NCBI GenBank assembly: GCA_038916785.1
Contig: JBCLBO010000032.1
Coordinates: 1 to 32,637, forward strand
DNA length: 32,637 bases
Direction: 5' to 3'
Source of the DNA: VFKU01 sp038916785
Lineage (GTDB): Bacteria; Hydrogenedentota; Hydrogenedentia; Hydrogenedentales; GCA-2746185
Both the position numbers and the translations under genes were made by a program. Below, piece by piece: positions 21,817-29,765 of the stretch (position 1 is the first letter of the stretch; each line of letters opens with the position of its first letter). A model generated the notes under the pieces. It worked only from the letters and a program-made list of their open reading frames with translations. It was not told the origin of the DNA and made no database searches.

Positions 21817-22707
21817 TCAGCGGGAATTGCGGCCGGTGACCTGGAGCGCATCCAAATACGCAATGAGCCGCGCCGGGTGATCCGTCTGGATGCCGTCCAT
21901 ACCCCACTCGATCATCGTAGGCCAGTCATCCGCCGAGCCCTCGTCCGTGATGACGATTGCGTGGCGTTGGTGGGCCACTTCCACGAAGCGCTCCGAGCAG
22001 AATTTCATGACGCTTGCGATGATCCTCGGTGGCACGGCCAGTTTCCCGAGCATGGGCTCGAGGTTTTTCTCAGGGCCCGGATCGGGCATCGCGAGACACT
22101 CGGCGCACTCCTCCTGCACCTGCCGCTGCTGGGGCACGCCCGTGTACCACAGGGCATTGCGCTCCATGCCGTGTTTGCGCACCAGCGCGAGCAACTGCGG
22201 AATGGCAGCGGGTTCTTTTACATCGAGGTACACGCCGATCTTTCCCTTGCACAACGCGAAGACCTCCTCCATCGTGGGCACGCGCTCGTCGCGCCACTCC
22301 GGTCCGATGCGGCTGCCGATGTCCAGCGCCTTGAGCTCCGCCAACGTGAAATCGCGCACCGCGCCCTTCGCGTCCTGCGTGTAGGCGTCGACCGTCGCGT
22401 TGTGCAGGCTCACCAGCGCGCCGTCCTTCGTCAGGCGCACGTCCACCTCGACGAAGTCGCAGCCCAGCTCGATCGCTTTGCGATACGCCGCGAGCGTGTT
22501 CTCGGGAATCCCCTCGTGCGCGCCGCGGTGCGCCACCACATACACGCCGCCATGCCGCGGCGCAGGCATTCCCGTCTCGCGCACGACGGAATCGAGCAGT
22601 TCCGTTGCATTGGCCGCGACCGAAAGCAAGATCACGAGGACGCAGCAAGACCCATAGGCCCTATACGTCCTATACGATCTATGCGCGGCCGGCGCGAAGA
22701 GTCTCAT
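21817..22707 (-). CDS. Glycerophosphodiester phosphodiesterase (GDPD family)
   Basis: A 296-aa GDPD TIM-barrel enzyme hydrolysing glycerophosphodiesters to glycerol 3-phosphate and an alcohol. The motif 'VAHRGAHEGIPENT' gives H60, R61, E69 and N70; 'FVEVDVRLTKDG' gives E87 and D89; 'LVSLHN' gives catalytic H102. Later conserved parts are 'VYLDVKE' and 'GMDGIQTDHPARL'. The first ~35 residues form a poor signal peptide: 'RSYRTYRAYG' is read from a short TATAGG-type direct repeat that seems inserted in the leader, then a hydrophobic stretch follows. It starts 9 bp after the TPR gene stop, so the two are probably an operon. GGAG touches the ATG directly, which is unusual. Confidence 0.9.
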   Translation of the reverse strand: MRLFAPAAHRSYRTYRAYGSCCVLVILLSVAANATELLDSVVRETGMPAPRHGGVYVVAHRGAHEGIPENTLAAYRKAIELGCDFVEVDVRLTKDGALVSLHNATVDAYTQDAKGAVRDFTLAELKALDIGSRIGPEWRDERVPTMEEVFALCKGKIGVYLDVKEPAAIPQLLALVRKHGMERNALWYTGVPQQRQVQEECAECLAMPDPGPEKNLEPMLGKLAVPPRIIASVMKFCSERFVEVAHQRHAIVITDEGSADDWPTMIEWGMDGIQTDHPARLIAYLDALQVTGRNSR

Positions 22708-22716
22708 CTCCAGCGC

Positions 22717-24384
22717 TCAATACCGCGAGCTCGCCGGCGCGTGGTCCGCGGCGGCCCAGGCCTTCTCGAAGCGCGCTTTGACCGCTGCGGCCTCGTCCTC
22801 TTTGTCCGGTTGCGCCCCGAGCGCCTTCCACAGGCCAAAGAGCGCAAACCCGTTCTCCGTGTTCTTCCGCAGGTCGGCCCAATACACCACCTCGGCCTCG
22901 GCCGCGCGCCCCGCGTCGAGCAGCACCGCGCCCAGGATATGGCGCGACGGCATCGGCCAGTCCGGTGGCTCGTTGTAGGCGAGGCTGTCTTCGAGCCGCA
23001 CCGCCCGATCGAGGCTGGCGATCGCCGCGTCGTATTTTCCCTTCGCCGCCGCGAGCTCGCCCTCCACGACGTACGCCGCCATCGTAAGCAGCACTTTGGG
23101 TTCGTTGAAACCGACCGGCATCGGGAGGTCGGATTCCGTCCACTCGCGCAACGCCTTTAGCTCCTGCCCCGCCGCGCGCAGGTCGTCCTGGTGGACGTGG
23201 GCCAGCGCGCGCGCAAAGCGCCACACGCCGCGCACGAAAGGCGCATCGTCCGCCGGCACCGGCTCAGCGAGAATCGCGTCCCACTTACCGAAGCGCACCA
23301 TCATGTGCAGCGGCGTCGAGTAGAACGACTCGTAGAAGACCATCGCCATGCCCGCGTGGCTGTCCTGCGCCTGCCTGGAGACCTTGCGCGCCTGGAAGAT
23401 CGCCTCGTCCGCGCGGCCCTGCCGCTCCGCCGCCCACATCAGGAAGTGAATGTTGTGCGGGTAGTACGCCAACGGATAAATCCCCTGCGCCTTGCATTGC
23501 GCGATGTAGCGCTCGTCGGTGTCCACCGCGCGCCGGTTGCTCTCGTAGGCGTCCGCATACCGCCCGAGCCGGACATACGTGTGCGAGGGCATATGGATCA
23601 GATGCCCCGCCATCGGCGTCAGCGTCAGCAGCATGTCCGCCGCCTGTTCCGCTTTCTGCGGGTAATGCTCCTCGGTCGCGTGGATGTACAGGTGCAGCGC
23701 GCCGATGTGCTTGGGGCTGCGCGCCATCACGGTCTCGAGCGCGTCCAGCGCGGCGCCCGTCCTCTCGCGCGGATTGCCATCCTTCGTGTAGTAATTCCAC
23801 GGCGTCAGATTCATGATCGAGTCCGCGTACAGCGTCATCGTGTCGTCGTCCGCGGGAAACGACGCCGCGGCCTTCGCCATCGCGTCGGCGTAGGCCCGGT
23901 CCAGCGCCGCGCGCTCCGCCTTCGGGTCCGCGCTGAAGCGCTGCGCGATCGCGCCGATCAGCGCGCGTTCCGCCTCGGACGCCTTGGCCGCGAGCGATTG
24001 CGCCTTCTGCGCCGCCGCGAGTGCCGGCCCCGCATTGTCGGGCAGCAAGGGAAGATTCAGGTTCGGCCCGAGCGCCAGCGCCTCGCCCCAATACACCATC
24101 GCGCACTCGGGATCGAGCCGCTGCGCCTCGTGAAACGACCGGATCGCCTCGGCGTGGTTGAAGGCGTACACGAGCCGAAGCCCCTGATCGAAGAAGGTCT
24201 GCGCGCGCTCCGACTTCGTGGTGACCGGGTGATGGAGATCGCTAAGGCCGTCCAGCAACGGCGCCAATTGCCCCGGCTCCGCGTTCTCTGCGGCCCAGGG
24301 CGCTTGAAACAGCAGTGCGCAAAACACCGCGGCCAGCGCGACACGCATTTGGAAGCTGCGGCGACACGAAATCGAGTTTCTCAT
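22717..24384 (-). CDS. Secreted tetratricopeptide-repeat protein
   Basis: A 555-aa protein with an N-terminal signal segment (about residues 12-32, 'MRVALAAVFCALLFQAPWAA') followed by helical repeats throughout. TPR-like features include 'FDQGLRLVYAFNHAEAIRSF', 'ALDALETVMARSPKHIGALH' and 'YDAAIASLDRAVRLEDSLAY'. The conserved stretches 'HATEEHYPQKAEQAADMLLT' and 'MAGHLIHMPSHTYVRLGRYA' recur in large secreted TPR proteins of environmental bacteria and contain several His, possibly a metal or ligand site. No enzymatic domain is identified. It precedes the GDPD gene by 9 bp, pointing to a common transcript. The exact role is unknown. Confidence 0.8.
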   Translation of the reverse strand: MRNSISCRRSFQMRVALAAVFCALLFQAPWAAENAEPGQLAPLLDGLSDLHHPVTTKSERAQTFFDQGLRLVYAFNHAEAIRSFHEAQRLDPECAMVYWGEALALGPNLNLPLLPDNAGPALAAAQKAQSLAAKASEAERALIGAIAQRFSADPKAERAALDRAYADAMAKAAASFPADDDTMTLYADSIMNLTPWNYYTKDGNPRERTGAALDALETVMARSPKHIGALHLYIHATEEHYPQKAEQAADMLLTLTPMAGHLIHMPSHTYVRLGRYADAYESNRRAVDTDERYIAQCKAQGIYPLAYYPHNIHFLMWAAERQGRADEAIFQARKVSRQAQDSHAGMAMVFYESFYSTPLHMMVRFGKWDAILAEPVPADDAPFVRGVWRFARALAHVHQDDLRAAGQELKALREWTESDLPMPVGFNEPKVLLTMAAYVVEGELAAAKGKYDAAIASLDRAVRLEDSLAYNEPPDWPMPSRHILGAVLLDAGRAAEAEVVYWADLRKNTENGFALFGLWKALGAQPDKEDEAAAVKARFEKAWAAADHAPASSRY

Positions 24385-24445
24385 GGCTGCGTTCGCTCCT
24401 CTGATATCCCGAACACCTTGCTGCGCCCAAGTCCCGGCACAGGCC

Positions 24446-25348
24446 CTACTGGTTCCCGTACAGAAACCGGAGCCCCGCCTTCGCGGCGGGCGCCACCACG
24501 GAGATGTGCTGGTAGGTCGGCAGGATCTCCGACTCGAACTTTAAAAGCTCGTAGCGCTTCGACGCCAGTACCTGGGTCAGTTGCGCGTAACTTTCGAGAT
24601 TGGAATCCTGGTCCAACGATCCAATCCCGAGGTACAGCCGAATCGGCGGATCATACTCCGCGGTGACTCGTTCCTTGGCGAAGCGGATCGTCGCGTGTTC
24701 GCCCCAGCTCGCTATCGGCGCGATCGCGAGATACTTCTGAAAAAGCTCTGGACGCGCCAGCGCCGTTTCCACGACAAACACGGCGGAAATGTCGAAACCC
24801 GCCAGACACCGATCGTCCTTCACCGTCCGATACTTCGCGTCGATCGCTGGAATGAGGTCCTGCTCGACAAAGGCCGTGAAGGCCTCGGCCTTGCCGCCCA
24901 CGGGCGGGCTGCCCTTATACGTGTGCTGCGCCCGGGTCATGTCGTCGGACCAGCGCATCGGGTCGCCCCGCAGCAGCCCCTCGGCGCGCCCGCCAGCCCC
25001 CCACTTCGCCGGACTCACGCTCACGGCAATCACATCCGGGATGCGCGACCGGCGCAGCAGCGGCGTAATAATGTTCTTGTAGCCGATGAGATACGGCGCC
25101 TCGAAGACCGAATAGATCACCGGATACGAAGCGCCGCTCCCGGCGTAATCGCCCGGGAGCTGCACGTAGACGTCGTAGGCCTTCCCCGTTTGCGCGAAAG
25201 TCATCGGCAGATGCTCGATGATCGGCGGCAAGATCTCGCGCTCGATCGGCGAGAGCCAATTGATGTGCACAATCTCCGCGCGCGCCACGAACACGAGGGT
25301 CGCGATCGGTATGACTAGGAGCGGCGCTAGATTGAGTTGGCGCAACAT
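24446..25348 (-). CDS. Esterase-family alpha/beta hydrolase with Asp at the nucleophile position
   Basis: A 300-aa exported protein of the esterase D/Fes-like alpha/beta hydrolase family. N-terminal signal helix (about residues 6-23), then 'YDVYVQLPGDYAGSGASYPV' (strand and oxyanion side), 'DVIAVSVSP', and the nucleophile elbow 'LAGFDISAVFVVETALARPE'. In this family the elbow is GxSxGG; here D186 stands where Ser is expected. The acid/His side appears intact: 'LGIGSLDQDSN' and H281 in 'YQHISVV'. I choose the ATG at 25348, with GAAGGTGA upstream; the open frame to 25558 yields unlikely sequence. It may be inactive, a binding protein, or have another chemistry. Confidence 0.75.
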   Translation of the reverse strand: MLRQLNLAPLLVIPIATLVFVARAEIVHINWLSPIEREILPPIIEHLPMTFAQTGKAYDVYVQLPGDYAGSGASYPVIYSVFEAPYLIGYKNIITPLLRRSRIPDVIAVSVSPAKWGAGGRAEGLLRGDPMRWSDDMTRAQHTYKGSPPVGGKAEAFTAFVEQDLIPAIDAKYRTVKDDRCLAGFDISAVFVVETALARPELFQKYLAIAPIASWGEHATIRFAKERVTAEYDPPIRLYLGIGSLDQDSNLESYAQLTQVLASKRYELLKFESEILPTYQHISVVAPAAKAGLRFLYGNQ

Positions 25349-25454
25349 CGGTGTCGAGTCACCTTCGGTTGAAAACGCTTCCGGCGCAGCCCCATGGCCG
25401 GGTCCCGGCCACGCAGTACCCGAATCGTGACAGGCGCCGCGCCGCCCGTCAAGC

Positions 25455-26717
25455 CTACGCCGGCTTGCGCGCTTTGAAAATGAGTTCGCCCCGGCCGACG
25501 TAGTCGTGTTCGAGTATCTCGTATCCCCGCGCACGCAGCGCCGCGGAGAGCGTCGCAAAGGTATAAAACGTCACGTGTTCGTCGCCGTAGGCGTCCGGCT
25601 TCACCTTCTTGTACAGCCACTCGATCACGACCCATTCCCAGCGGTCGTAGTCCGGCGTGCCCAGCACCAGTGTCCCGCCCGGCTTGAGCACGCGCGTGCA
25701 TTCGTCGATGTGCGTGCCGCCTTCGTTTGGGATGTGCTCGATCACCTCGCTGCTGATCACGCAGTCGAAGGTGCCATCGCCAAAAGGCAGACGCATGCCG
25801 TCGCCCTGCACCAGCAGCCGGTTCGTCCGCCGCATGAACGCGAGCTTGTCGTACCGCAGGTCGACCCCGACCGCGTGCGGCATCGCGGCCAAGATATGGC
25901 TGCTGCCGCAGCCGATGTCGCAGGTCGAGACCGTGGGCGGCGTGAAGCGCGTGATGATTTTGTATCGCGTCCGCTGCCAGTACCGCTGCAGCCAGATGCG
26001 GCTGTTGTGCGCGCGCCAGTCGTAATCGGGAAACGACACCGAATTGCGGATCTTCCACACGCGGAAAAACAGCCGAAGGTAGTCGCGTCCGAACTTGATG
26101 ATGCGCGCCTTGGAGGATCCTTCGCCGCGCGGGCGATAGTGAAAGGGCACCTCCTGCGTCGTGAATCCCATCGCGTGCGCCTTGAGCAGAATATCGATGA
26201 GCAGCACGAAATTCGTGAATTCCAGGTCCATCCGCCGGAAGACCGTCTTGCGGTACAGACGAAATCCGCTCGACAGGTCCCGCACGGGGATATCGAGGCC
26301 CTTGCCGAAAAACGAATTCAGGATGCGGCTGAGCAGCAGTCGGCCGTAGGGCTGGTCCGCCCGCCCGCCCGGCACGTAGCGCGACGCAATCGTGATGTCC
26401 GCCTTGTCGCGCACGGCCCACAGCGTGCGCACGACGTCCGCCGGGTGAGACTGGTCCGCGTCCATCGTGAGGACATACTCGCCGCGCGCCTCGGCGACAC
26501 CCCGCAAAATCGCCGCGCCATATCCCACGCTCGACTCCGCCACGTAGGTCGCGCCTTCGCGCCCGGCGATCTGCCGCGTAGCGTCGGGACTGTTCGCGTC
26601 CACGACCAGAATCTCGGAGGAAATCTTCATCTCGCGCAACGCGGCCGACAGTTGCGGCAGCAAATGCTCGAGATTCGGCCCTTCGTTCAGCGTCGGGATG
26701 ACGACCGAGAGGTCCAT
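25455..26717 (-). CDS. GT2 glycosyltransferase - methyltransferase fusion
   Basis: A 420-aa two-domain protein. Residues 1-230 are a GT-A family 2 glycosyltransferase like dolichyl/polyprenyl-phosphate mannose synthases: 'LSVVIPTLNEGPNLEHLLPQ', 'ILVVDANSPDAT', the metal-binding D86-A-D88 and 'RDLSSGFRLYRKTVF'. Residues about 263-420 are a SAM-dependent class I methyltransferase: 'CDIGCGSSHILAAMP' (SAM loop), 'VGVDLRYDKL', 'LPFGDGTFDCVISSEVIEHI' and 'RVLKPGGTLVLGTPDYDRWE'. It probably transfers a sugar to a lipid or glycan carrier and methylates a related product. The ATG at 26717 starts the conserved domain; the frame stays open to 26825 (GTG), so a 36-residue extension is possible. The ribosome site is weak for either. 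Confidence 0.88.
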   Translation of the reverse strand: MDLSVVIPTLNEGPNLEHLLPQLSAALREMKISSEILVVDANSPDATRQIAGREGATYVAESSVGYGAAILRGVAEARGEYVLTMDADQSHPADVVRTLWAVRDKADITIASRYVPGGRADQPYGRLLLSRILNSFFGKGLDIPVRDLSSGFRLYRKTVFRRMDLEFTNFVLLIDILLKAHAMGFTTQEVPFHYRPRGEGSSKARIIKFGRDYLRLFFRVWKIRNSVSFPDYDWRAHNSRIWLQRYWQRTRYKIITRFTPPTVSTCDIGCGSSHILAAMPHAVGVDLRYDKLAFMRRTNRLLVQGDGMRLPFGDGTFDCVISSEVIEHIPNEGGTHIDECTRVLKPGGTLVLGTPDYDRWEWVVIEWLYKKVKPDAYGDEHVTFYTFATLSAALRARGYEILEHDYVGRGELIFKARKPA

Positions 26718-26836
26718 CGAGTTGTCTTTGAGCGGGACGCGCAAATCGGCCTTCAATCGTGCCCGGGAGCGGGGCGAAAACCCAAGGTGAATAACACAAA
26801 GACGACGGACAAATCTAGCCGGCACCTCTTTGGACT

Positions 26837-26880
26837 GCGGCAGCGATAGCTGCCGCCTTCACTAAGCCAGCGAAGCTGGC
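26837..26880. terminator. Two adjacent hairpins between PQQ dehydrogenase and GT2 gene
   Basis: GCGGCAGC (26837-26844) pairs perfectly with 26849-26856 around a GATA loop, and GCCAGC (26866-26871) with GCTGGC (26875-26880) around GAA. They lie just after the PQQ dehydrogenase stop on the minus strand and ahead of the GT2 gene. The first resembles a dispersed intergenic repeat, so terminator function is only one reading. Confidence 0.45.
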
Positions 26881-26925
26881 GGCATCACTCCATGAGACCC
26901 ATGACGCCAAACCGATCCGTCCGCT

Positions 26926-29049
26926 TCACGGATTCTCCGGCAAGGCATACGCGACATACGCGTCGCCCGATTTCGTCCCCATCTTCCCGCCGCCGGCCGC
27001 CACGACCACGTACTGCCGGCCATCCACCGCGTAGATCGCCGGCGTCGCGTAGCCGCCGGCGGGAAGCGTGGCTTCCCACAGCGCGTCACCCGTGTCCGTC
27101 GCAAACGCGCGAATCTTCTCATCCTGCGTCGCTGCGATAATTATCACGCCGCCCGCGGTCACCACCGGCCCGCCGTAGTTTTCGGCGCCCGTCGGGGGAA
27201 GTCCGCGAGCGGTGAGCGCGGGCAACTCGCCCAAGGTCCGCTGCCATTTGATCTCGCCGCGGTTCAGGTCGATCGCGGTCAGCGTCCCCCACGGCGGCTT
27301 CACTGCGGGATAGCCCTCCGGATCCAGGAAACGATTGTAGCCGGTGTGCGCAAATTGTGGCGCCGCGTCTCCTGTCGCCGCTTTCGTCGACACAGGCGGC
27401 GCTACCGGCGAGAACAGGTACGCGATCAGCTCGTCGATCTGGCCTTCGGGGAGTTGCCGGAAGGAAGGCATCTTGCCTTTGCCGTCGCGGAGCATCGCGC
27501 GGACGGCTTCCGCGTTCATGCGCCGTTCGAGGTCAATCAGCTTCGGATACTCGCCCGCGGGATCGCCTTGGCGATTCGTGCCGTGGCAATAGAGGCAGTG
27601 GCGCGCGTAGAGCATGCGCGCGGAGCGCGTCGCGCCGCCGCTCTGTTCGGAGAGATCGACCATCTGCAGGATCCACGGCATCTCGCTGGCGTTCACGTAC
27701 ATGATTCCTTCGGGATCAACCGCGGCCCCGCCCCACTCGCCGCCGCCGTCGAAACCCGGAAACACGATCGAACCCTCGCGGCTCGGCGGCACGAACTGGC
27801 CTGCGCTCCGCGCGCGCTTGAGGCGCTCGAGTACCGCGGCGTGCGACGCTTCGGAGATGTCCGTCACGTCTGCCTCAATCATCGACTGCCGGCTGAAGGC
27901 CGGCGGCCGCACGGGAATCGGCTGCGTCGTCCAGGCCGTCTCGCCGGGCAGGTCCGACGCCGGGAATGCCCGCTCCTCGATGGGGTGCAGCGGCTCGCCC
28001 GTTTCGCGGTTGAACACGAACACCAGCGCCGACTTCGTGATCTGCGCGACCGCGGGAATCCGCCGGCCGTCGCGCTCGAAGGTAAACAAGTTCGGCGGCG
28101 CGGGCAGGTCGCGGTCCCACAAATCGTGGTGCACCGTCTGGAAGTGCCATTTGCGCGCGCCGGTCGCCGCATCGAGCGCGATCAGCGAATTCGCATACAA
28201 GTTCGCGCCGGGCCGATCGCCGCCGTAGAAATCGTAAGCCGCCGACCCCGTCGGCACGTACACAATTCCCCGCGCGGCGTCGAGCGACATGCCCGCCCAC
28301 GCGTTCGCGCCGCCGAAATGTTCCCACGCGTCCGCGGGCCAGGTCTCGTGGCCCGGCTCGCCGGGATGCGGAATCGTGTGGAACGACCACACCAGCGCGC
28401 CGGTGCGCACGTTGAACGCGCGCACGTCGCCCGGCGCGGAGGGGTGCGCCTCGTTCACCCGCACGCCGACGATGATCACGTCCTGGTACACGACGCCCGG
28501 AGTCGTGATGACTACGTAGAGCTGCTGCGCCCACTCCGGCAGACCCGCGTGCAAATCGATTGAACCGTTCTCGCCGAAGCCGGCGATCGCTTGGCCGGTC
28601 CCAGCGTCGAGCGCGTAGAGCCGCGATCCCGCGCCGGCGAGGATGCGCCGGTCGGCGCCGTCCGCCCAATACGCCACGCCGCGATTCACCCCGCCGCCAC
28701 CCGGGCCGCCGCCCTCCGAGTAGGGATCGAAGGCCCACAGCGGCGCGCCAGTCGCGGCATTCAACGCGAAGAATTTCAGCCGGGGCGAACTCGCGTAGAG
28801 GACGCCGTCGATGATCAGCGGGTTGCACTGCATCTGCGAGCGGCCTTCGGCGTCACCATCGCCCGTGTGATACGTCCAGGCGACCTCGAGCCTGGCGACA
28901 TTCGCCCGATTGATCTGCGCAAGCGCCGAGTAGTGGTTGCGGTCGTCCCCGCCGAGGTACCCGGGCCAGTCCGCGCCCTGCGGATCGGCAGCCCGTGCCC
29001 CCAGCGCTGCCAGCGCCATCGCCAAACCAATTGCCACGCCCGGCCTCAT
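26926..29049 (-). CDS. PQQ-dependent dehydrogenase with inserted cytochrome c domain
   Basis: A 707-aa periplasmic quinoprotein that would oxidise an alcohol or sugar with pyrroloquinoline quinone and pass electrons to its own haem. A signal peptide (about residues 1-20) precedes an eight-bladed propeller: 'DWPGYLGGDDRNHYSALAQI' is the typical mature start, and 'GARKWHFQTVHHDLWDRDLP' is a typical PQQ blade. A cytochrome c domain is inserted at about 475-550 with C485-L-Y-C488-H489 and the probable axial M527 in 'KMPSF'. Propeller blades resume to the end ('AINLNRGEIKW'-like segment, 'GGVIIIAATQDEKIRAFATD'). The ATG at 29049 is preferred, with GGAGG 11 nt upstream; 29067 is an alternative. No PQQ synthesis genes are in the window. 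Substrate unknown. Confidence 0.88.
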   Translation of the reverse strand: MRPGVAIGLAMALAALGARAADPQGADWPGYLGGDDRNHYSALAQINRANVARLEVAWTYHTGDGDAEGRSQMQCNPLIIDGVLYASSPRLKFFALNAATGAPLWAFDPYSEGGGPGGGGVNRGVAYWADGADRRILAGAGSRLYALDAGTGQAIAGFGENGSIDLHAGLPEWAQQLYVVITTPGVVYQDVIIVGVRVNEAHPSAPGDVRAFNVRTGALVWSFHTIPHPGEPGHETWPADAWEHFGGANAWAGMSLDAARGIVYVPTGSAAYDFYGGDRPGANLYANSLIALDAATGARKWHFQTVHHDLWDRDLPAPPNLFTFERDGRRIPAVAQITKSALVFVFNRETGEPLHPIEERAFPASDLPGETAWTTQPIPVRPPAFSRQSMIEADVTDISEASHAAVLERLKRARSAGQFVPPSREGSIVFPGFDGGGEWGGAAVDPEGIMYVNASEMPWILQMVDLSEQSGGATRSARMLYARHCLYCHGTNRQGDPAGEYPKLIDLERRMNAEAVRAMLRDGKGKMPSFRQLPEGQIDELIAYLFSPVAPPVSTKAATGDAAPQFAHTGYNRFLDPEGYPAVKPPWGTLTAIDLNRGEIKWQRTLGELPALTARGLPPTGAENYGGPVVTAGGVIIIAATQDEKIRAFATDTGDALWEATLPAGGYATPAIYAVDGRQYVVVAAGGGKMGTKSGDAYVAYALPENP

Positions 29050-29097
29050 CCGCCCCGCCGCCTCCATTTTCGGGCGGCACTATAACAAAGCCTGCGT

Positions 29098-29121
29098 GGA
29101 GGGTTGCGCTCCTGCGCGACC
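29098..29121 (+). repeat. Hairpin repeat, copy 2 (shared with 13899-13922)
   Basis: Matches the minus strand of 13899-13922 at 23 of 24 bases. One stem base has changed (T for C), giving a G-T wobble in RNA. It lies just upstream of the PQQ dehydrogenase gene on the opposite strand. Confidence 0.6.
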
Positions 29122-29383
29122 GATGACCTCTATGAGATCAGGGCACGCCTGTTGCACTCCCCAGGCGTGCGGATTCAACGTTGAAGTGCAACGAGGCGCT
29201 CCCGCGCGGACGTCGCGTGGCGTTCATGCCACAGGCCCCGGCTCGCGGAGGCTGTTCGACGTTGTCATTGCTGTAAAGGTTAGGTAATTCGAGGACGCAA
29301 ATCCGTAGAGTGAGGGCTTATGGGCCGAGGTGGAGGCCGAAGTGGCATAGTCGCCCCACGTAAGCACGAGATCGAAGAAAAGT

Positions 29384-29536
29384 GGGGATTATATCGTTCG
29401 TTCCCTCGCCATCGAGAAAAGTAAAAAATACGGCCATTTCGCGCATTTCTCTTCACACCTTAGATCTCTTCAATTTCCAATATCTCCTTGTTTTCCATAT
29501 CAGGCCGCGCGCAAGGGAACGAACGATATAATTCCC
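29384..29536. mobile_element. 153-bp MITE with IS1595-like termini
   Basis: Terminal inverted repeats of about 25 bp (29384-29408 and 29512-29536, two mismatches) begin GGGRATTATATCGTTCGTTC, closely matching the ends of the 1,026-bp element at 20642-21667. A perfect 8-bp target duplication AGAAAAGT flanks it (29376-29383 and 29537-29544). The ~100-bp interior is AT-rich and non-coding. It is a miniature inverted-repeat element that must depend on a transposase elsewhere in the genome. Confidence 0.85.
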
Positions 29537-29765
29537 AGAAAAGTCCGGCCGGATCGATTCGTCCAGGCCGACTTTCGGCCGCCCGACTGGATCTTATTGC
29601 TACCGCTCTTCCGTTGATTCACCGACTCGCTGGTTGAATTCCTCGCCGCCGTTTGCTTAAATCGGCAATGCGAACGCTGAAAATCAGACTAAACCGACGC
29701 GGTCTGTGTTTTAGTACCCCGCAAGCCACTCCTTCCATCCCAACTATCACGTTCCTGGAGACGCA

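Larger units (their letters stand above)
29050..29765. other. Gene-free interval with repeats and a MITE
   Basis: I find no convincing gene in these ~715 bp. From left to right they hold a hairpin repeat shared with 13899-13922, a 9-bp stem-loop (29143-29151 with 29162-29170), an 8-bp inverted repeat GTTGCACT/AGTGCAAC, an IS1595-like MITE (29384-29536) and about 220 bp leading to pntAA. The pntAA promoter should lie in the last part; I see no box pair good enough to name. Confidence 0.6.

Noticed and set aside
21796..24666. Two long plus-strand frames (454 and 491 codons)
   Set aside because: Antisense to the GDPD and TPR genes, which carry motifs and signal sequences.
29545..29765. Promoter or riboswitch before pntAA
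   Set aside because: No box pair or conserved aptamer-like structure stands out enough to name.
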